From contig QFQS01000003.1 in NCBI GenBank assembly GCA_003243455.1, forward strand, positions 248,001 to 312,000: 64,000 bases of DNA, read 5' to 3'. The stretch's first letter is position 1. Each line of letters opens with the position of its first letter. The stretch comes from Cereibacter sphaeroides. Lineage in GTDB: Bacteria > Pseudomonadota > Alphaproteobacteria > Rhodobacterales > Rhodobacteraceae. Under the pieces are notes generated by a model. The model was not told the origin of the DNA. It made no database searches and saw nothing but the letters and a program-made list of their open reading frames with translations. Below, piece after piece: positions 49,622 through 58,271 of this stretch. The translations under genes and the position numbers were made by a program.

Positions 49622-50108
49622 CGACGTGCACCCCATCCGCGTGAAGCAAAGTCCAATTGCCTATATCTTTCTGGTCTGTCTACAGACCGTGGCGGCGACA
49701 GCGTTGTTTTTGATGATTTTCCCGGTTTTTCAGAATGTGATCCAGAATTCAGGCCAGCCCCAGCATCTGCCGGCCTCATTTCTCGCCTTGGTGATCGCGG
49801 CTGCGCTGACACTCCAGGTCGGATACTGGATCAGGTATCTGCGCGTTCCCTTGTGGACGCCATTCCGCAGCGCTTTGATTGGCCACATCCTCATGTTCGC
49901 CAGCCGGGCAAGCTTTTTCTTTGGCGGCGCGCTTTTCTCGGCGATCTTCTTTCGTCACCTGCCGCAACTCGAAAGCCTGCCGCCCATGGAACAGGGCGCG
50001 TCAAGGCGCTTGGGTTCATGGCAATCCTTTTTGCACTATTCTGCTATTCTCTTGAACTGGAAAAGCTGGGTCGGGCTATCGAGTAATGGGCCAAGCAAAT
50101 ACTGTTGA
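49614..50108 (+). CDS. Putative membrane protein, probably frameshifted near the 3' end
   Basis: As read, 164 residues with three clear membrane helices (about 14-38, 53-74, 87-113). After SLPPMEQGA the frame loses its hydrophobic pattern, while the frame one base earlier encodes ALGFMAILFALFCYSLELE, then KLGRAIE and a stop at 50086, an obvious fourth helix. A one-base loss between about 49993 and 50005, in cagggcgcgtcaagg, explains this. It may be a real pseudogene or an assembly error. The upstream tetR overlaps by 8 bp. Family not recognised; the four-helix layout suggests a small transport-type or DUF protein. Confidence 0.65.
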   Translation: MNDDVHPIRVKQSPIAYIFLVCLQTVAATALFLMIFPVFQNVIQNSGQPQHLPASFLALVIAAALTLQVGYWIRYLRVPLWTPFRSALIGHILMFASRASFFFGGALFSAIFFRHLPQLESLPPMEQGASRRLGSWQSFLHYSAILLNWKSWVGLSSNGPSKYC

Positions 50109-50138
50109 TCTGATCTTTTCCGGCAGGAAGTCCATAAA

Positions 50139-51761
50139 TTAGTTATTTGTAACAGTGCCTTGCGACTTTCCCTGACTAATTGCCAGCAGCGCCCTCAAAC
50201 TCTCGATCGTATCTATCTCCGCCACCGGCTTGTCCTGCCGCCACCGGGACATCCTTGGGAACCGCAACGCAATCCCGCTTTTATGCCGCGAACTGGCCTG
50301 TATTCCCTCGAAGGCGATCTCGAACACCTGCTCCGGCGACACCCTTCGGACCGGCCCGAACCGCTCCAGCGTGTTCCGCCGAACCCAGTCCGTGATCTGC
50401 CGGAATTCCGCGTCCGTCAGCCCCGAATAGGCCTTCGTGAAGGGAACCAGTTCATCCCCGTCCCTAACCGCGAAGGTGAAATCGGTGTAAAGCGTCGCCC
50501 GCCGCCCATGCCCCGCCTGGGCATAGATCATCACCGCGTCGACCGTATAGGGGTCCAGCTTCCACTTCCACCAGTCCCCCCGCTTCCGCCCGACATGATA
50601 GGCGGCCGCTAGGCGCTTCAGCATCAGACCCTCCGCCGTATCGTCTCGCGCGCCTTTGCGGGTTCGGGACAACGACTGCCAGTCGTTGAACGGAACCGTC
50701 GGAGACAGTCCTAGCGGCATCCCCGGCGGTAGCTCTGCGATCCGTGCCTCCAGCCGCGCCCGACGGTCCGACAGCGGCGCGGACCGAATATCCTCGCCCG
50801 CGTCTTCCAGCAGGTCATATGCCAGCATCCGCACCGGAGTGTCCGCCAGAAGCTTCTTCGACACAGTCTTGCGCCCGATCCGCTTTTGCAGCGCAGCGAA
50901 GGGCAGGGGACGACCGTCACCCCAGGCGAGGATCTCTCCATCGATCACCGTGCCCGCGGGCAGGAAATCCGCCAGCGCACCAAACTCCGGGAAACGGTCG
51001 GTGATCAGCTCCTCCCCCCGCGACCAGACAGCGAAAGCCTCAGAGCGGTGGATGAGCTGGCCACGGATGCCGTCCCATTTCCATTCGGCAATCCAGTCGG
51101 CAGTATCTCCCAAATTCTCCGGCGCATCCTCAAGCGGCGCTGCCAGGGCAAAAGGGTAGGGCCGCGCCCCCTCTGCCGCGCCATCCTCCGTCTCGACCAG
51201 CGCGGCATAGGTCGTCCGCTCGGGCGACCAGTCTCCCATCAGCCGGTGTGCCAGCAGCGTCTCCTCGATCCCCGTCGCTTTGGCCAGCGCGCGGGTCATC
51301 AGCCCCTGGCTGACCCCCATGCGGAAGCCGCCAGTGATCAGCTTGTTGAACAGGAACCGCTCGTCGTCCTCCAGCACATCCCATGCCGCCAGTATCGCGG
51401 CACGGCGCACCAGCGCGGGCCGGCCCGTGAGCCCTATCAGAGCTGCCATATGCTGGCTGAGTGTCGTCGCGGTCTCGCCCGAAGGCGGCGGCAGGATCAG
51501 CGTGATCGTCTCGGCCAGATCGCCGACCACCGGATAGGATTCCTCGAACAGCCACAGCGGCAAACCCGCCGCCTCGGACGCCCATTCGCGCAGTTCGGTT
51601 GCATTGACCGAACGTTTGGGACGGCGGCCCGAAAGCAGCGCGATCGTCCAGAGCCGGTCATCCTCGGGCGCCTCACGGAAGTAGTCGGCCAGCGCAGCCG
51701 TCTTGGCCGAGGTCTTGGTGGTGGAGTCGAGTGCTGCGAAAAGGCGCGCGAAGCGTTTCAT
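50139..51761 (-). CDS. ATP-dependent DNA ligase (cisplatin-damage-response type)
   Basis: 540-residue DNA ligase. The adenylation motif is EWKWDGIRGQL with nucleophile Lys228. An N-terminal domain (MKRFARLFAALDSTTKTSAKTAALADYF) precedes it, and an OB-fold C-terminal domain ends LRFPRMSRWRQDKP, a standard ligase end. It pairs with the upstream ligase-associated exonuclease gene, a conserved association in bacterial DNA repair. I chose the ATG at 51761; the frame is open to 51992 across a repeat and into the exonuclease gene. AAGG lies 7 nt upstream. Confidence 0.93.
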   Translation of the reverse strand: MKRFARLFAALDSTTKTSAKTAALADYFREAPEDDRLWTIALLSGRRPKRSVNATELREWASEAAGLPLWLFEESYPVVGDLAETITLILPPPSGETATTLSQHMAALIGLTGRPALVRRAAILAAWDVLEDDERFLFNKLITGGFRMGVSQGLMTRALAKATGIEETLLAHRLMGDWSPERTTYAALVETEDGAAEGARPYPFALAAPLEDAPENLGDTADWIAEWKWDGIRGQLIHRSEAFAVWSRGEELITDRFPEFGALADFLPAGTVIDGEILAWGDGRPLPFAALQKRIGRKTVSKKLLADTPVRMLAYDLLEDAGEDIRSAPLSDRRARLEARIAELPPGMPLGLSPTVPFNDWQSLSRTRKGARDDTAEGLMLKRLAAAYHVGRKRGDWWKWKLDPYTVDAVMIYAQAGHGRRATLYTDFTFAVRDGDELVPFTKAYSGLTDAEFRQITDWVRRNTLERFGPVRRVSPEQVFEIAFEGIQASSRHKSGIALRFPRMSRWRQDKPVAEIDTIESLRALLAISQGKSQGTVTNN

Positions 51762-51771
51762 GACGAACCTT

Positions 51772-51842
51772 GCCGGGAGGCAGTCTGCCCCCCGCGCCTG
51801 CGATGCAGGCTCTCCCCGGGGATATTTGGGTAAAGATGAAAA
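51772..51842. repeat. Dispersed GATATTTG-box element between the exonuclease and ligase genes
   Basis: GCCGGGAGGCAGTCTGCCCC, a GCCTGC-GAT-GCAGGC hairpin, CTCCCCGGGGATATTTGG and GTAAAGATGAA follow one another between the exonuclease stop and the ligase start. It shares the GC-rich hairpin followed by GATATTTG with 36003-36077 and 41579-41632, and the TCTGCCCCCC segment with 41579-41632. Confidence 0.7.
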
Positions 51843-51846
51843 GGCT

Positions 51847-52875
51847 TCATTCAGTGATAGGCTCCGCCTCGGGGGTTTCGAAGCCCTCGCCTTCCCATTC
51901 CGTCTGGACGACACCCGCGTCGTATCCCTGGGTTTCAAGCCAGCGCCGGAAAATAGACGTGTAACCATGCGTGACGAAGATCCGCTCTGCACCGGTCTCG
52001 CGAATTGCTTGGTTCAGGCCGGGCCAGTCAGCGTGGTCGGACAGCACGAACCCGCGTTCCGCCCCACGCCTGCGGCGAACGCCACGTAACCGCATCCAGC
52101 CCGAAGCGAATGCTGCCTGCGCCGTTGGGCCGAAACGGTTGGCCCATGGGGTAGCTTCGGCCGAAGGCGGGGCCACGACGATGGCGCCGGGATGAGTGCG
52201 GACAGAGATTGCCGCCGTGACGTGGGTGGTGTCAGGCAGGGTGTAGCCCTGGGTTCGCAGTATTTCGGTGGTCGCCTCGACAGCCCCATGCGTCAGGATG
52301 GGGCCGATGCCGGGGTCGAGCGCGGCCAGCACCCGCTGGGCTTTGCCGAGCGCGTAAGCGCCGAGGATGGAAACGCGACCCTCGGCGGCGTTCGCCGACC
52401 ACCAGCCGTTGATTGCCGCCATGACCTCGGCCTGCGGCTGCCATCGAAAGACCGGCAGGCCGAAGGTGCATTCGCTGATGAAGGTGTGACAGGCAACGGG
52501 TTCGAATGGTTCCGAGAGGCCGTCCGGGACCACTTTATAGTCACCCGAGACCACCCAGACCTCGCCGCCGCGCTGCACCCTGATCTGCGCCGAACCGGGG
52601 ACGTGGCCTGCCGGGTGGAAGGACACGGTGACCCCGCCGATCTGGCGTGTCTCTCCGAAAGCGATGGTGTCGAGCCTGATCGCACCCAGACGATGGCGGA
52701 TGACGGGTGCCGCCTGAACGGTGGAAAGATAGGCGCGATGGCCGGGGCGGGCGTGGTCGGAATGGCCGTGGGTGATAAGCGCCCGATCCACCGGACGCCA
52801 CGGATCAATGTGGAAATCGCCTGCGGGGCAATAGATTCCCCTGTCGGTGAAGGTAAGGACCGGATCGCGTGTCAT
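51847..52875 (-). CDS. Ligase-associated DNA exonuclease (metallo-beta-lactamase/beta-CASP type)
   Basis: 342-residue nuclease of the metallo-beta-lactamase fold. The metal motif THGHSDHARPGH (His36, His38, Asp40, His41) is followed by GHVPGSAQIRVQRGGEVWVVSGDYK and SECTFGLPVF. The beta-CASP His region reads FVLSDHADWPGL, and the end is FVTHGYTSIFRRWLE. This matches proteins annotated as ligase-associated exonucleases (YhcR/TIGR04122-like). I chose the ATG at 52875, just before the beta-strand start; the open frame extends to 52989. It precedes the ligase gene by 85 bp and its product probably processes ends for ligation. Confidence 0.9.
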   Translation of the reverse strand: MTRDPVLTFTDRGIYCPAGDFHIDPWRPVDRALITHGHSDHARPGHRAYLSTVQAAPVIRHRLGAIRLDTIAFGETRQIGGVTVSFHPAGHVPGSAQIRVQRGGEVWVVSGDYKVVPDGLSEPFEPVACHTFISECTFGLPVFRWQPQAEVMAAINGWWSANAAEGRVSILGAYALGKAQRVLAALDPGIGPILTHGAVEATTEILRTQGYTLPDTTHVTAAISVRTHPGAIVVAPPSAEATPWANRFGPTAQAAFASGWMRLRGVRRRRGAERGFVLSDHADWPGLNQAIRETGAERIFVTHGYTSIFRRWLETQGYDAGVVQTEWEGEGFETPEAEPITE

Positions 52876-53035
52876 AGGGGAAAGGTAGTGCGGCTGGGGG
52901 CCGAGGTCACGCGCGAGCCACTGCCCAAAAAATGGGCGCCTGCACAATGTCACGGCCTGATAGCTATTCGTGGGGCTTCCCCCCGGCAAATCTGGCTGAT
53001 TAACTGATGGGAACGGCCAAGGGGATGCATCGACG

Positions 53036-54448
53036 GTGATCAGCTATTTCAACGAGATGTATCACGGCAACGCGGTACGAACCCCTTATGCGCGGCTAGA
53101 GGACTGGACCCGCGCGATGCCCGCCGAACTGCGCCAGATGAAGCAGGCAGAGGCCGAAGCACTGTTCCGGCGCATCGGCATCACCTTTGCCGTCTATGGC
53201 GAGGGCGGCGATCCCGACCGGTTGATCCCTTTCGACATGTTTCCGCGGGTGTTCACCGGCGGCGAATGGGCGCGGCTGGAGCGGGGGATCAAGCAGCGCG
53301 CGCGGGCGCTGAACGCTTTCCTAGTCGACGTCTATGGGCGGGGAGAGATCGTGAAGGCCGGGCGGATACCGGCGAAACTTGTGTATCAGAACGAGGCCTA
53401 TGAGAAGGCGGTCGCGGGGTTCGTGCCGCCGAAGGGGGTTTATTCCCATATCGTTGGCATCGACCTCGTGCGCACGGGACCGGACGATTTCTTTGTGCTG
53501 GAGGATAACTGCCGCACACCCTCGGGTGTCAGCTACATGCTGGAGAACCGCGAGATCATGATGCGGATGTTCCCGGACCTGTTCCGCAACAACCGCATCC
53601 AGCCGGTGGACCGCTATCCTGAGCTGCTGCGCCGGACGCTGGCCAGCGTGGCCCCTGCGAAATGCGACGGCGAGCCGACGGTGGTGATCCTGACGCCGGG
53701 GCATTTCAACAGCGCCTATTACGAGCACAGCTTCCTGGCCGACCTGATGGGCGTCGAACTGGTCGAAGGGGCCGATCTGTTCGTCGAGGGCGAATTCGTC
53801 TGGATGCGCACGACGGAGGGGCCACGCAAGGTCGATGTGATTTATCGGCGGATCGACGATTCCTTCATCGACCCGCTGTGTTTCCGCCCGGACTCAATGC
53901 TGGGCGTGCCGGGGCTGATGGATGTCTATCGCTCGGGCGGCGTCACGATCTGCTCGGCGCCCGGCGCTGGGGTGGCCGACGACAAGGCGGTCTATACCTA
54001 TGTGCCGGAAATGGTGCGCTTTTATCTGGGTGAGGAGCCGATCCTGCAGAACGTCCCGACCTGGCAATGCGGCAAGGATGACGATTATCGCTATGTCATG
54101 GAGCATCTGGCCGAACTGGTGGTGAAAGAGGTGCACGGGTCGGGCGGCTACGGCATGCTTGTGGGCCCGAAATCGACGACCGAGCAAGTGGCGACATTCG
54201 CCGAGCGGATCAAAGCGGACCCCGGCAATTACATCGCGCAGCCGACGCTGGCGCTTTCGACCGTGCCGACCTTTGTCGAGCAGGGGGTGGCGCCGCGCCA
54301 TGTCGACCTGCGGCCCTATTGCCTGGTGGGCGAACGGATCGAACTGGTTCCCGGCGGGCTGACGCGTGTCGCGCTGAAGGATGGATCGCTTGTCGTGAAC
54401 TCGTCGCAGGGCGGGGGCGTCAAGGATACCTGGGTGCTGGCGGAGTGA
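53036..54448 (+). CDS. Circularly permuted type 2 ATP-grasp protein (Anbu cluster)
   Basis: 470-residue ATP-grasp amidoligase-like enzyme with the family start MISYFNEMYHGNAVRTPYARLEDW. Motifs include GVYSHIVGIDLVRTGPDDFFVLEDNCRTPSGVSYMLENRE, with the metal-binding Glu-Asp-Asn/Arg cluster, AGVADDKAVYTYVPEMVRFYLGEEPIL, and VVKEVHGSGGYGMLVGPKST, whose Gly-rich loop and Lys are ATP-binding. The GTG start at 53036 is the family start. First of four genes (ATP-grasp, alpha-E, transglutaminase, Anbu) joined by short gaps. The family is proposed to form peptide or isopeptide bonds; the acceptor is unknown. Confidence 0.92.
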   Translation: MISYFNEMYHGNAVRTPYARLEDWTRAMPAELRQMKQAEAEALFRRIGITFAVYGEGGDPDRLIPFDMFPRVFTGGEWARLERGIKQRARALNAFLVDVYGRGEIVKAGRIPAKLVYQNEAYEKAVAGFVPPKGVYSHIVGIDLVRTGPDDFFVLEDNCRTPSGVSYMLENREIMMRMFPDLFRNNRIQPVDRYPELLRRTLASVAPAKCDGEPTVVILTPGHFNSAYYEHSFLADLMGVELVEGADLFVEGEFVWMRTTEGPRKVDVIYRRIDDSFIDPLCFRPDSMLGVPGLMDVYRSGGVTICSAPGAGVADDKAVYTYVPEMVRFYLGEEPILQNVPTWQCGKDDDYRYVMEHLAELVVKEVHGSGGYGMLVGPKSTTEQVATFAERIKADPGNYIAQPTLALSTVPTFVEQGVAPRHVDLRPYCLVGERIELVPGGLTRVALKDGSLVVNSSQGGGVKDTWVLAE

Positions 54449-54452
54449 CGCG

Positions 54453-55406
54453 ATGCTAAGCCGGACCGCAGACAACCTTTACTGGATCGCCCGTTATGTG
54501 GAGCGTGCCGAGACCATGGCACGTCTGCTGGAGGTGGGGGCGCGGATCGCGCTGTTGCCTTCGTCCGGCGACGGGTATCGCAGCGAATGGGACTCGCTGT
54601 TGCAGGCCAGCGGGACGGCGACGGGCTTTGCGCATAAGTATGGCGACCCGATCCAGCGGAATATCGAGAGCTATCTGTTCTTCGACCGGGACAACCCCTC
54701 GTCCGTTGCGTCCTGCCTGTTTCGGGCGCGGGAAAACGCGCGGATCGTGAGGACGGCGCTGACGGCGCAGGTATGGGATGCGCTGAACACGCCGTTCCAG
54801 GAGTTGCGGCATTTGGAGCGCCAGCCGCGGAGCGAACTGGAGCTGACGCAGCTGACCGAATGGATGATGCGCCATGCCGCCATGTTGCGGGGCGCTATCG
54901 ACGCGACGCTATTGCGCAACGATGGCTGGGACTTCCTGAACCTTGGCTATCATCTGGAGCGGGCGGACAACACCGCGCGGCTTCTGGATGTGAAGTATTA
55001 TGTGCTGCTGCCGGGCATTGAGTATGTCGGCTCCGGTCTGGACAACTATCAATGGACGACATTGCTGCGCGCGATGAGCGCGCATCGCGCCTTCCACTGG
55101 GCCTATGGCGGTGACGTGACGGCGCGGAAGATCGCGCATTTCCTGATCCTTAACCCGCAATGTCCTCGGTCGCTGATTGCCTGCGTTCAGGGGCTGAATA
55201 CGCATCTCGACAGGCTGGCGCGCGGATATGGTCGCCATTCCGACGCGCAGACGCGGGCCCGGATCGTGCTGTCGGAGCTGGCCGAAGGCACGGTCGAGAA
55301 CGTTTTCGAAGAGGGAATGCACGAATTCCTGACCCGCTTCATTATCGAGTTCGCGGCTATCGCCGGTCTGGTGCATGAGGGATACCTGAGCGGAGATGTG
55401 CGATGA
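54453..55406 (+). CDS. Alpha-E domain protein (Anbu cluster)
   Basis: 317-residue, mostly alpha-helical protein of the alpha-E family. MLSRTADNLYWIARYVERAETMARLLEVGARI opens the conserved bundle. The Glu-containing segments WDFLNLGYHLERADNTARLLDVKYYVLLP and the terminal VENVFEEGMHEFLTRFIIEFAAIAGLVHEGYL are family signatures. No catalytic motif is evident; it is thought to work with the ATP-grasp protein, which it follows by 4 bp. Its stop overlaps the next ATG by 4 bp. Confidence 0.92.
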   Translation: MLSRTADNLYWIARYVERAETMARLLEVGARIALLPSSGDGYRSEWDSLLQASGTATGFAHKYGDPIQRNIESYLFFDRDNPSSVASCLFRARENARIVRTALTAQVWDALNTPFQELRHLERQPRSELELTQLTEWMMRHAAMLRGAIDATLLRNDGWDFLNLGYHLERADNTARLLDVKYYVLLPGIEYVGSGLDNYQWTTLLRAMSAHRAFHWAYGGDVTARKIAHFLILNPQCPRSLIACVQGLNTHLDRLARGYGRHSDAQTRARIVLSELAEGTVENVFEEGMHEFLTRFIIEFAAIAGLVHEGYLSGDVR

Positions 55407-56203
55407 TCCTGACCGTCGATCATGTCACCGTCTACCGCTATGCGCAGCCTGTGCGCGGCGTGGTGCAAAGCCACCGCATGACGCCTTCGGTATTCGAGGG
55501 CCAGAAGGTGCGGGACTGGCAGGTCACGGTATCTGACGGCATCAAGGGCGGCGGATTTCGCGATGGCGCGGGCGACTGGGTGCAGTCTTGGTCAGTGCTT
55601 GGCCCGGTCAGCGACATCACAGTGACCGTGCGCGGCATTGTCGAGACGTTCGACCTGACTGGCCTGTTGCGCGGGCACAAAGAGACGATCCCGCGCGAAG
55701 CCTATATGAACGAGACCGCCCCCACGCGGGCGGATGCGGCGCTGGCGGAACTTGCCGAGGCTGCAAAGCCGGCGCGCGATGTGCTGGACGCGGCGCACAG
55801 CCTGTCGGCGGCGGTGGCGGCGGCCATCGAATATACTCCGGGCGTCACCCAGGCGCAGACTACGGCTGCAGAAGCGCTGTCTCTGGGCAAGGGGGTCTGC
55901 CAGGATCATGCCCATGCGCTGATCTCGGTCGCGCGGCGCGCAGGGATGCCGGCACGCTATGTCTCGGGGTATCTCATGTCCGGCGAACCGGGGCAGGCGG
56001 CCCATGCCTGGGCCGAAATCTGGGTGCAAGGGCTGGGGTGGGTGGGGTTCGATCCGGCCAACGAATGCTGCCCCGACGACCGCTATATCCGGTTGGGATC
56101 CGGGGTGGATGCACAGGATGCTGCGCCGATAAAGGGCAGCGCGCGTGGCATAGGCGCAGAAATTCTTGATGTGAGCGTTGCGGTTCAGGCCGTGCAGCAA
56201 TAG
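55403..56203 (+). CDS. Transglutaminase-like cysteine peptidase (Anbu cluster)
   Basis: 266-residue transglutaminase-core protein. An N-terminal beta domain (MILTVDHVTVYRYAQPVRGVVQSHRMTPS) precedes the Cys-His-Asp core: Cys166 in LSLGKGVCQDHAHALISVARRAGMPARYVSGYL, His201 in AAHAWAEIWVQGLGWVGFDPAN, and Asp217. It is probably a peptidase or amidase acting on the cluster's ligase product. It sits between the alpha-E gene and the Anbu gene and shares their transcript. Confidence 0.93.
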   Translation: MILTVDHVTVYRYAQPVRGVVQSHRMTPSVFEGQKVRDWQVTVSDGIKGGGFRDGAGDWVQSWSVLGPVSDITVTVRGIVETFDLTGLLRGHKETIPREAYMNETAPTRADAALAELAEAAKPARDVLDAAHSLSAAVAAAIEYTPGVTQAQTTAAEALSLGKGVCQDHAHALISVARRAGMPARYVSGYLMSGEPGQAAHAWAEIWVQGLGWVGFDPANECCPDDRYIRLGSGVDAQDAAPIKGSARGIGAEILDVSVAVQAVQQ

Positions 56204-56235
56204 GGTCGCGGGCATCGGGGACCAAGGAGCGACTC

Positions 56236-56967
56236 GTGACCTATTGCGTAGGGCTTTTGCTGAATGAAGGCATGGTGCTGCTGTCGGACACGCGCACCAA
56301 CGCGGGCCTCGACAATATCGCCACCTACCGCAAGATGTTTGTCTTCGAGGAACCGGGTGAACGGGTCATCGTCGTTCTGACGGCGGGCAGCCTTTCGGTC
56401 ACGCAGACCACCATTGCGCGGCTGCGCGAGGCGATCGAGGATCCTGACGCGAGCGAGCGCACCTCGATCATGAAGGCGCCGACGATGTTGAAGGTGGCCG
56501 AACTGGTGGGCAACTGCCTGTCTGCGGTGCGCCGCGACGTCGACGAAAAGCTGGCCACGATGAACCAGGGTGCCAGTGCCACGATGATCGTCGCAGGCCA
56601 GCGGCGCGATGGCGCGATGAGGATGTTCCTGATCTATCCAGAGGGCAACTTCATCGAGGCGACCGAGGATACGCCCTTCCTGCAAATTGGCGAGCACAAG
56701 TACGGCAAGCCCATTCTGGACCGCGTGGTCAAGCCGACGACAAGCATCGCCGATGCGCAGAAGGCGGTGCTGTTGTCGATGGATTCCACGCTGCGGTCGA
56801 ACCTGTCGGTAGGGATGCCGCTGGATCTTCTGACGATCGAGCGCGACCAGTGCCGCGTCGCCTCGCGCCGCCGGATCGAGGCGGGCGATCAGGAGTTCAA
56901 GGCGATGAGCGAGGCCTGGTCGAAGGCGCTGCGCGACGGGTTTACGCAGATAGTGATCTCAGCCTAG
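56236..56967 (+). CDS. Anbu proteasome-type peptidase (bacterial proteasome homologue)
   Basis: 243-residue Ntn-hydrolase of the Anbu family, an ancestral-like proteasome homologue. GTG start with AAGGAG upstream; Met removal would expose Thr2 (MTYCVGLLLNEGMVLLSDTRTNAGLDNI) as the nucleophile. ASATMIVAGQRRDGAMRMFLIYPEGNFIEATEDTPFLQIGEHKYGKPILDRV and NLSVGMPLDLLTIERDQ are typical. Anbu forms rings with few known substrates. It lies at the 3' end of the ATP-grasp/alpha-E/transglutaminase operon, 32 bp after the last of them, and overlaps the convergent hydrolase gene by 9 bp. Confidence 0.93.
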   Translation: MTYCVGLLLNEGMVLLSDTRTNAGLDNIATYRKMFVFEEPGERVIVVLTAGSLSVTQTTIARLREAIEDPDASERTSIMKAPTMLKVAELVGNCLSAVRRDVDEKLATMNQGASATMIVAGQRRDGAMRMFLIYPEGNFIEATEDTPFLQIGEHKYGKPILDRVVKPTTSIADAQKAVLLSMDSTLRSNLSVGMPLDLLTIERDQCRVASRRRIEAGDQEFKAMSEAWSKALRDGFTQIVISA

Positions 56968-57906
56968 GCGCTGGTGCGCGGCAAACAGTGCGGCCATCCG
57001 GTCGATGGCTGGGGTGCGAAGCGCGGGTTTCTCCATCAGAACTTCATGCTCTGCGCCTTCGACAACGTCGAGTTCGCCGCCAGGCCAATGGCGCATCCGT
57101 TCGAATATCGGCGCCACATCCACCACCTTTTCCTGCGCCCCGAGGAAGGTCAGCGCAGGAACTTTGGGAGAGGGTTTTGTGCGCAGACGGCGACATTCCA
57201 ACAGTGCCTGGTGCAGCCAGTTGAGGCTGGGTCCACCAAGCCCGAGTTCGGGGTGGCGTTGCAACTGGTTCTTCATCCAGGCGAAAGTCTCAGGGTCTGT
57301 GGTCAGCACATTCCCTTCGAATGGCGCAACCGCGACATAGCAGGTCAGATCGGTGCCGGGGGCGAGCGTGAAACCCATTCGCGCCGCGCGAGCGGCAGTC
57401 GACAGCGCCCAGGCGACGGGTCGCAGCGAAGGCGTCATCCTGATGCCCCACATCGGCGCGGTAAAAACGGCGGCGCGCACCGACAGCCCTTCCATGAGGG
57501 CGCGCAGCGCAATTGCCCCGCCCATGGAATGCGACAGAAGGTAAACCGGCTGTGGCAACGACAATGAGGGCAGGGCGGTCATCACCGCCGACAGGTCGAT
57601 CTGATAATCCGTGAACCGCGCCACATGTCCGGTCATCGCGGAACGCGCAGGTCGGTCGGCAAGCCCCTGTCCTCGCCAGTCGACCGAGACCGAGGCATAG
57701 CCGCGATCATGCAGGTCGGCGGCAACGCGGCCATACTTCTCGACGCTTTCGGTGCGTCCCGGCAGGATCAGGACCGTGCCCTTTTCCCCTTCGGGCCAGA
57801 TCGCGATCCTGATCCGCACCCCGTCCGTCGTGCGCAGCCAAAGTGCGAAGCCGCCCATTGGCCCGTTCGCCACGTCGTCGTAAAGGGGCGCGGTTTCTGC
57901 TGCCAT
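56959..57906 (-). CDS. Alpha/beta hydrolase (lysophospholipase-like)
   Basis: 315-residue serine hydrolase of the monoglyceride lipase/PldB type. The oxyanion region VLILPGRTESVEKYGRVAADLHDRGYASVSVDWRGQGLADRP is followed by the nucleophile elbow YLLSHSMGGAIALR (GHSMG variant as SHSMG) and VEGAEHEVLME with the catalytic His. Substrate unknown. Start at 57906 is 4 bp after the SCP2 gene, so the two are probably cotranscribed and linked to lipid handling. Confidence 0.88.
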   Translation of the reverse strand: MAAETAPLYDDVANGPMGGFALWLRTTDGVRIRIAIWPEGEKGTVLILPGRTESVEKYGRVAADLHDRGYASVSVDWRGQGLADRPARSAMTGHVARFTDYQIDLSAVMTALPSLSLPQPVYLLSHSMGGAIALRALMEGLSVRAAVFTAPMWGIRMTPSLRPVAWALSTAARAARMGFTLAPGTDLTCYVAVAPFEGNVLTTDPETFAWMKNQLQRHPELGLGGPSLNWLHQALLECRRLRTKPSPKVPALTFLGAQEKVVDVAPIFERMRHWPGGELDVVEGAEHEVLMEKPALRTPAIDRMAALFAAHQRLG

Positions 57907-57910
57907 GCTG

Positions 57911-58198
57911 TCAGGCGAGAAGGCTGCCCAGTTTCATCGCCATACCCATGGATCCATCGAGTGACAGCTTACCAGTCATGAAGGCCGTGGTCGGGTTCAT
58001 ATCACCTTCCAGGATCGCGCGGAACACATCTGCGCTGGCAGTCAGGGTCACGTCTGCGGGTTCATCCCCGGCGCGGACGCCACCGGCGTCGATCATGATC
58101 GCGCCTTCATCCTTGATGACGAATTTTGCGACACCATCGAACCCGCCCGATACTTTTCTCTGCAAAGCAGCGACAGCCGCGTCGATCACATCACTCAT
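57911..58198 (-). CDS. SCP2 sterol-binding domain protein
   Basis: 95-residue lipid-binding protein. MSDVIDAAVAALQRKVSGGFDGVAKFVIKDEGAIMIDAGGV and ADVTLTASADVFRAILEGDMNPTTAFMTGKLSLDGSMGMAMKLGSLL match the SCP2 fold, including the D.T...D...I..G..NP..AFM.GKL pattern. I chose the ATG at 58198, with GGAGGA 7 nt upstream; ATG at 58204 overlaps that site. It precedes the alpha/beta hydrolase gene, suggesting a shared lipid role. Confidence 0.93.
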   Translation of the reverse strand: MSDVIDAAVAALQRKVSGGFDGVAKFVIKDEGAIMIDAGGVRAGDEPADVTLTASADVFRAILEGDMNPTTAFMTGKLSLDGSMGMAMKLGSLLA

Positions 58199-58271
58199 GT
58201 CCATTCCTCCGTAATCCGTGAGCAAGAGAGATATGGACCTTCCCCCGCCCTGCGCTACACTCTCAGTCGTT

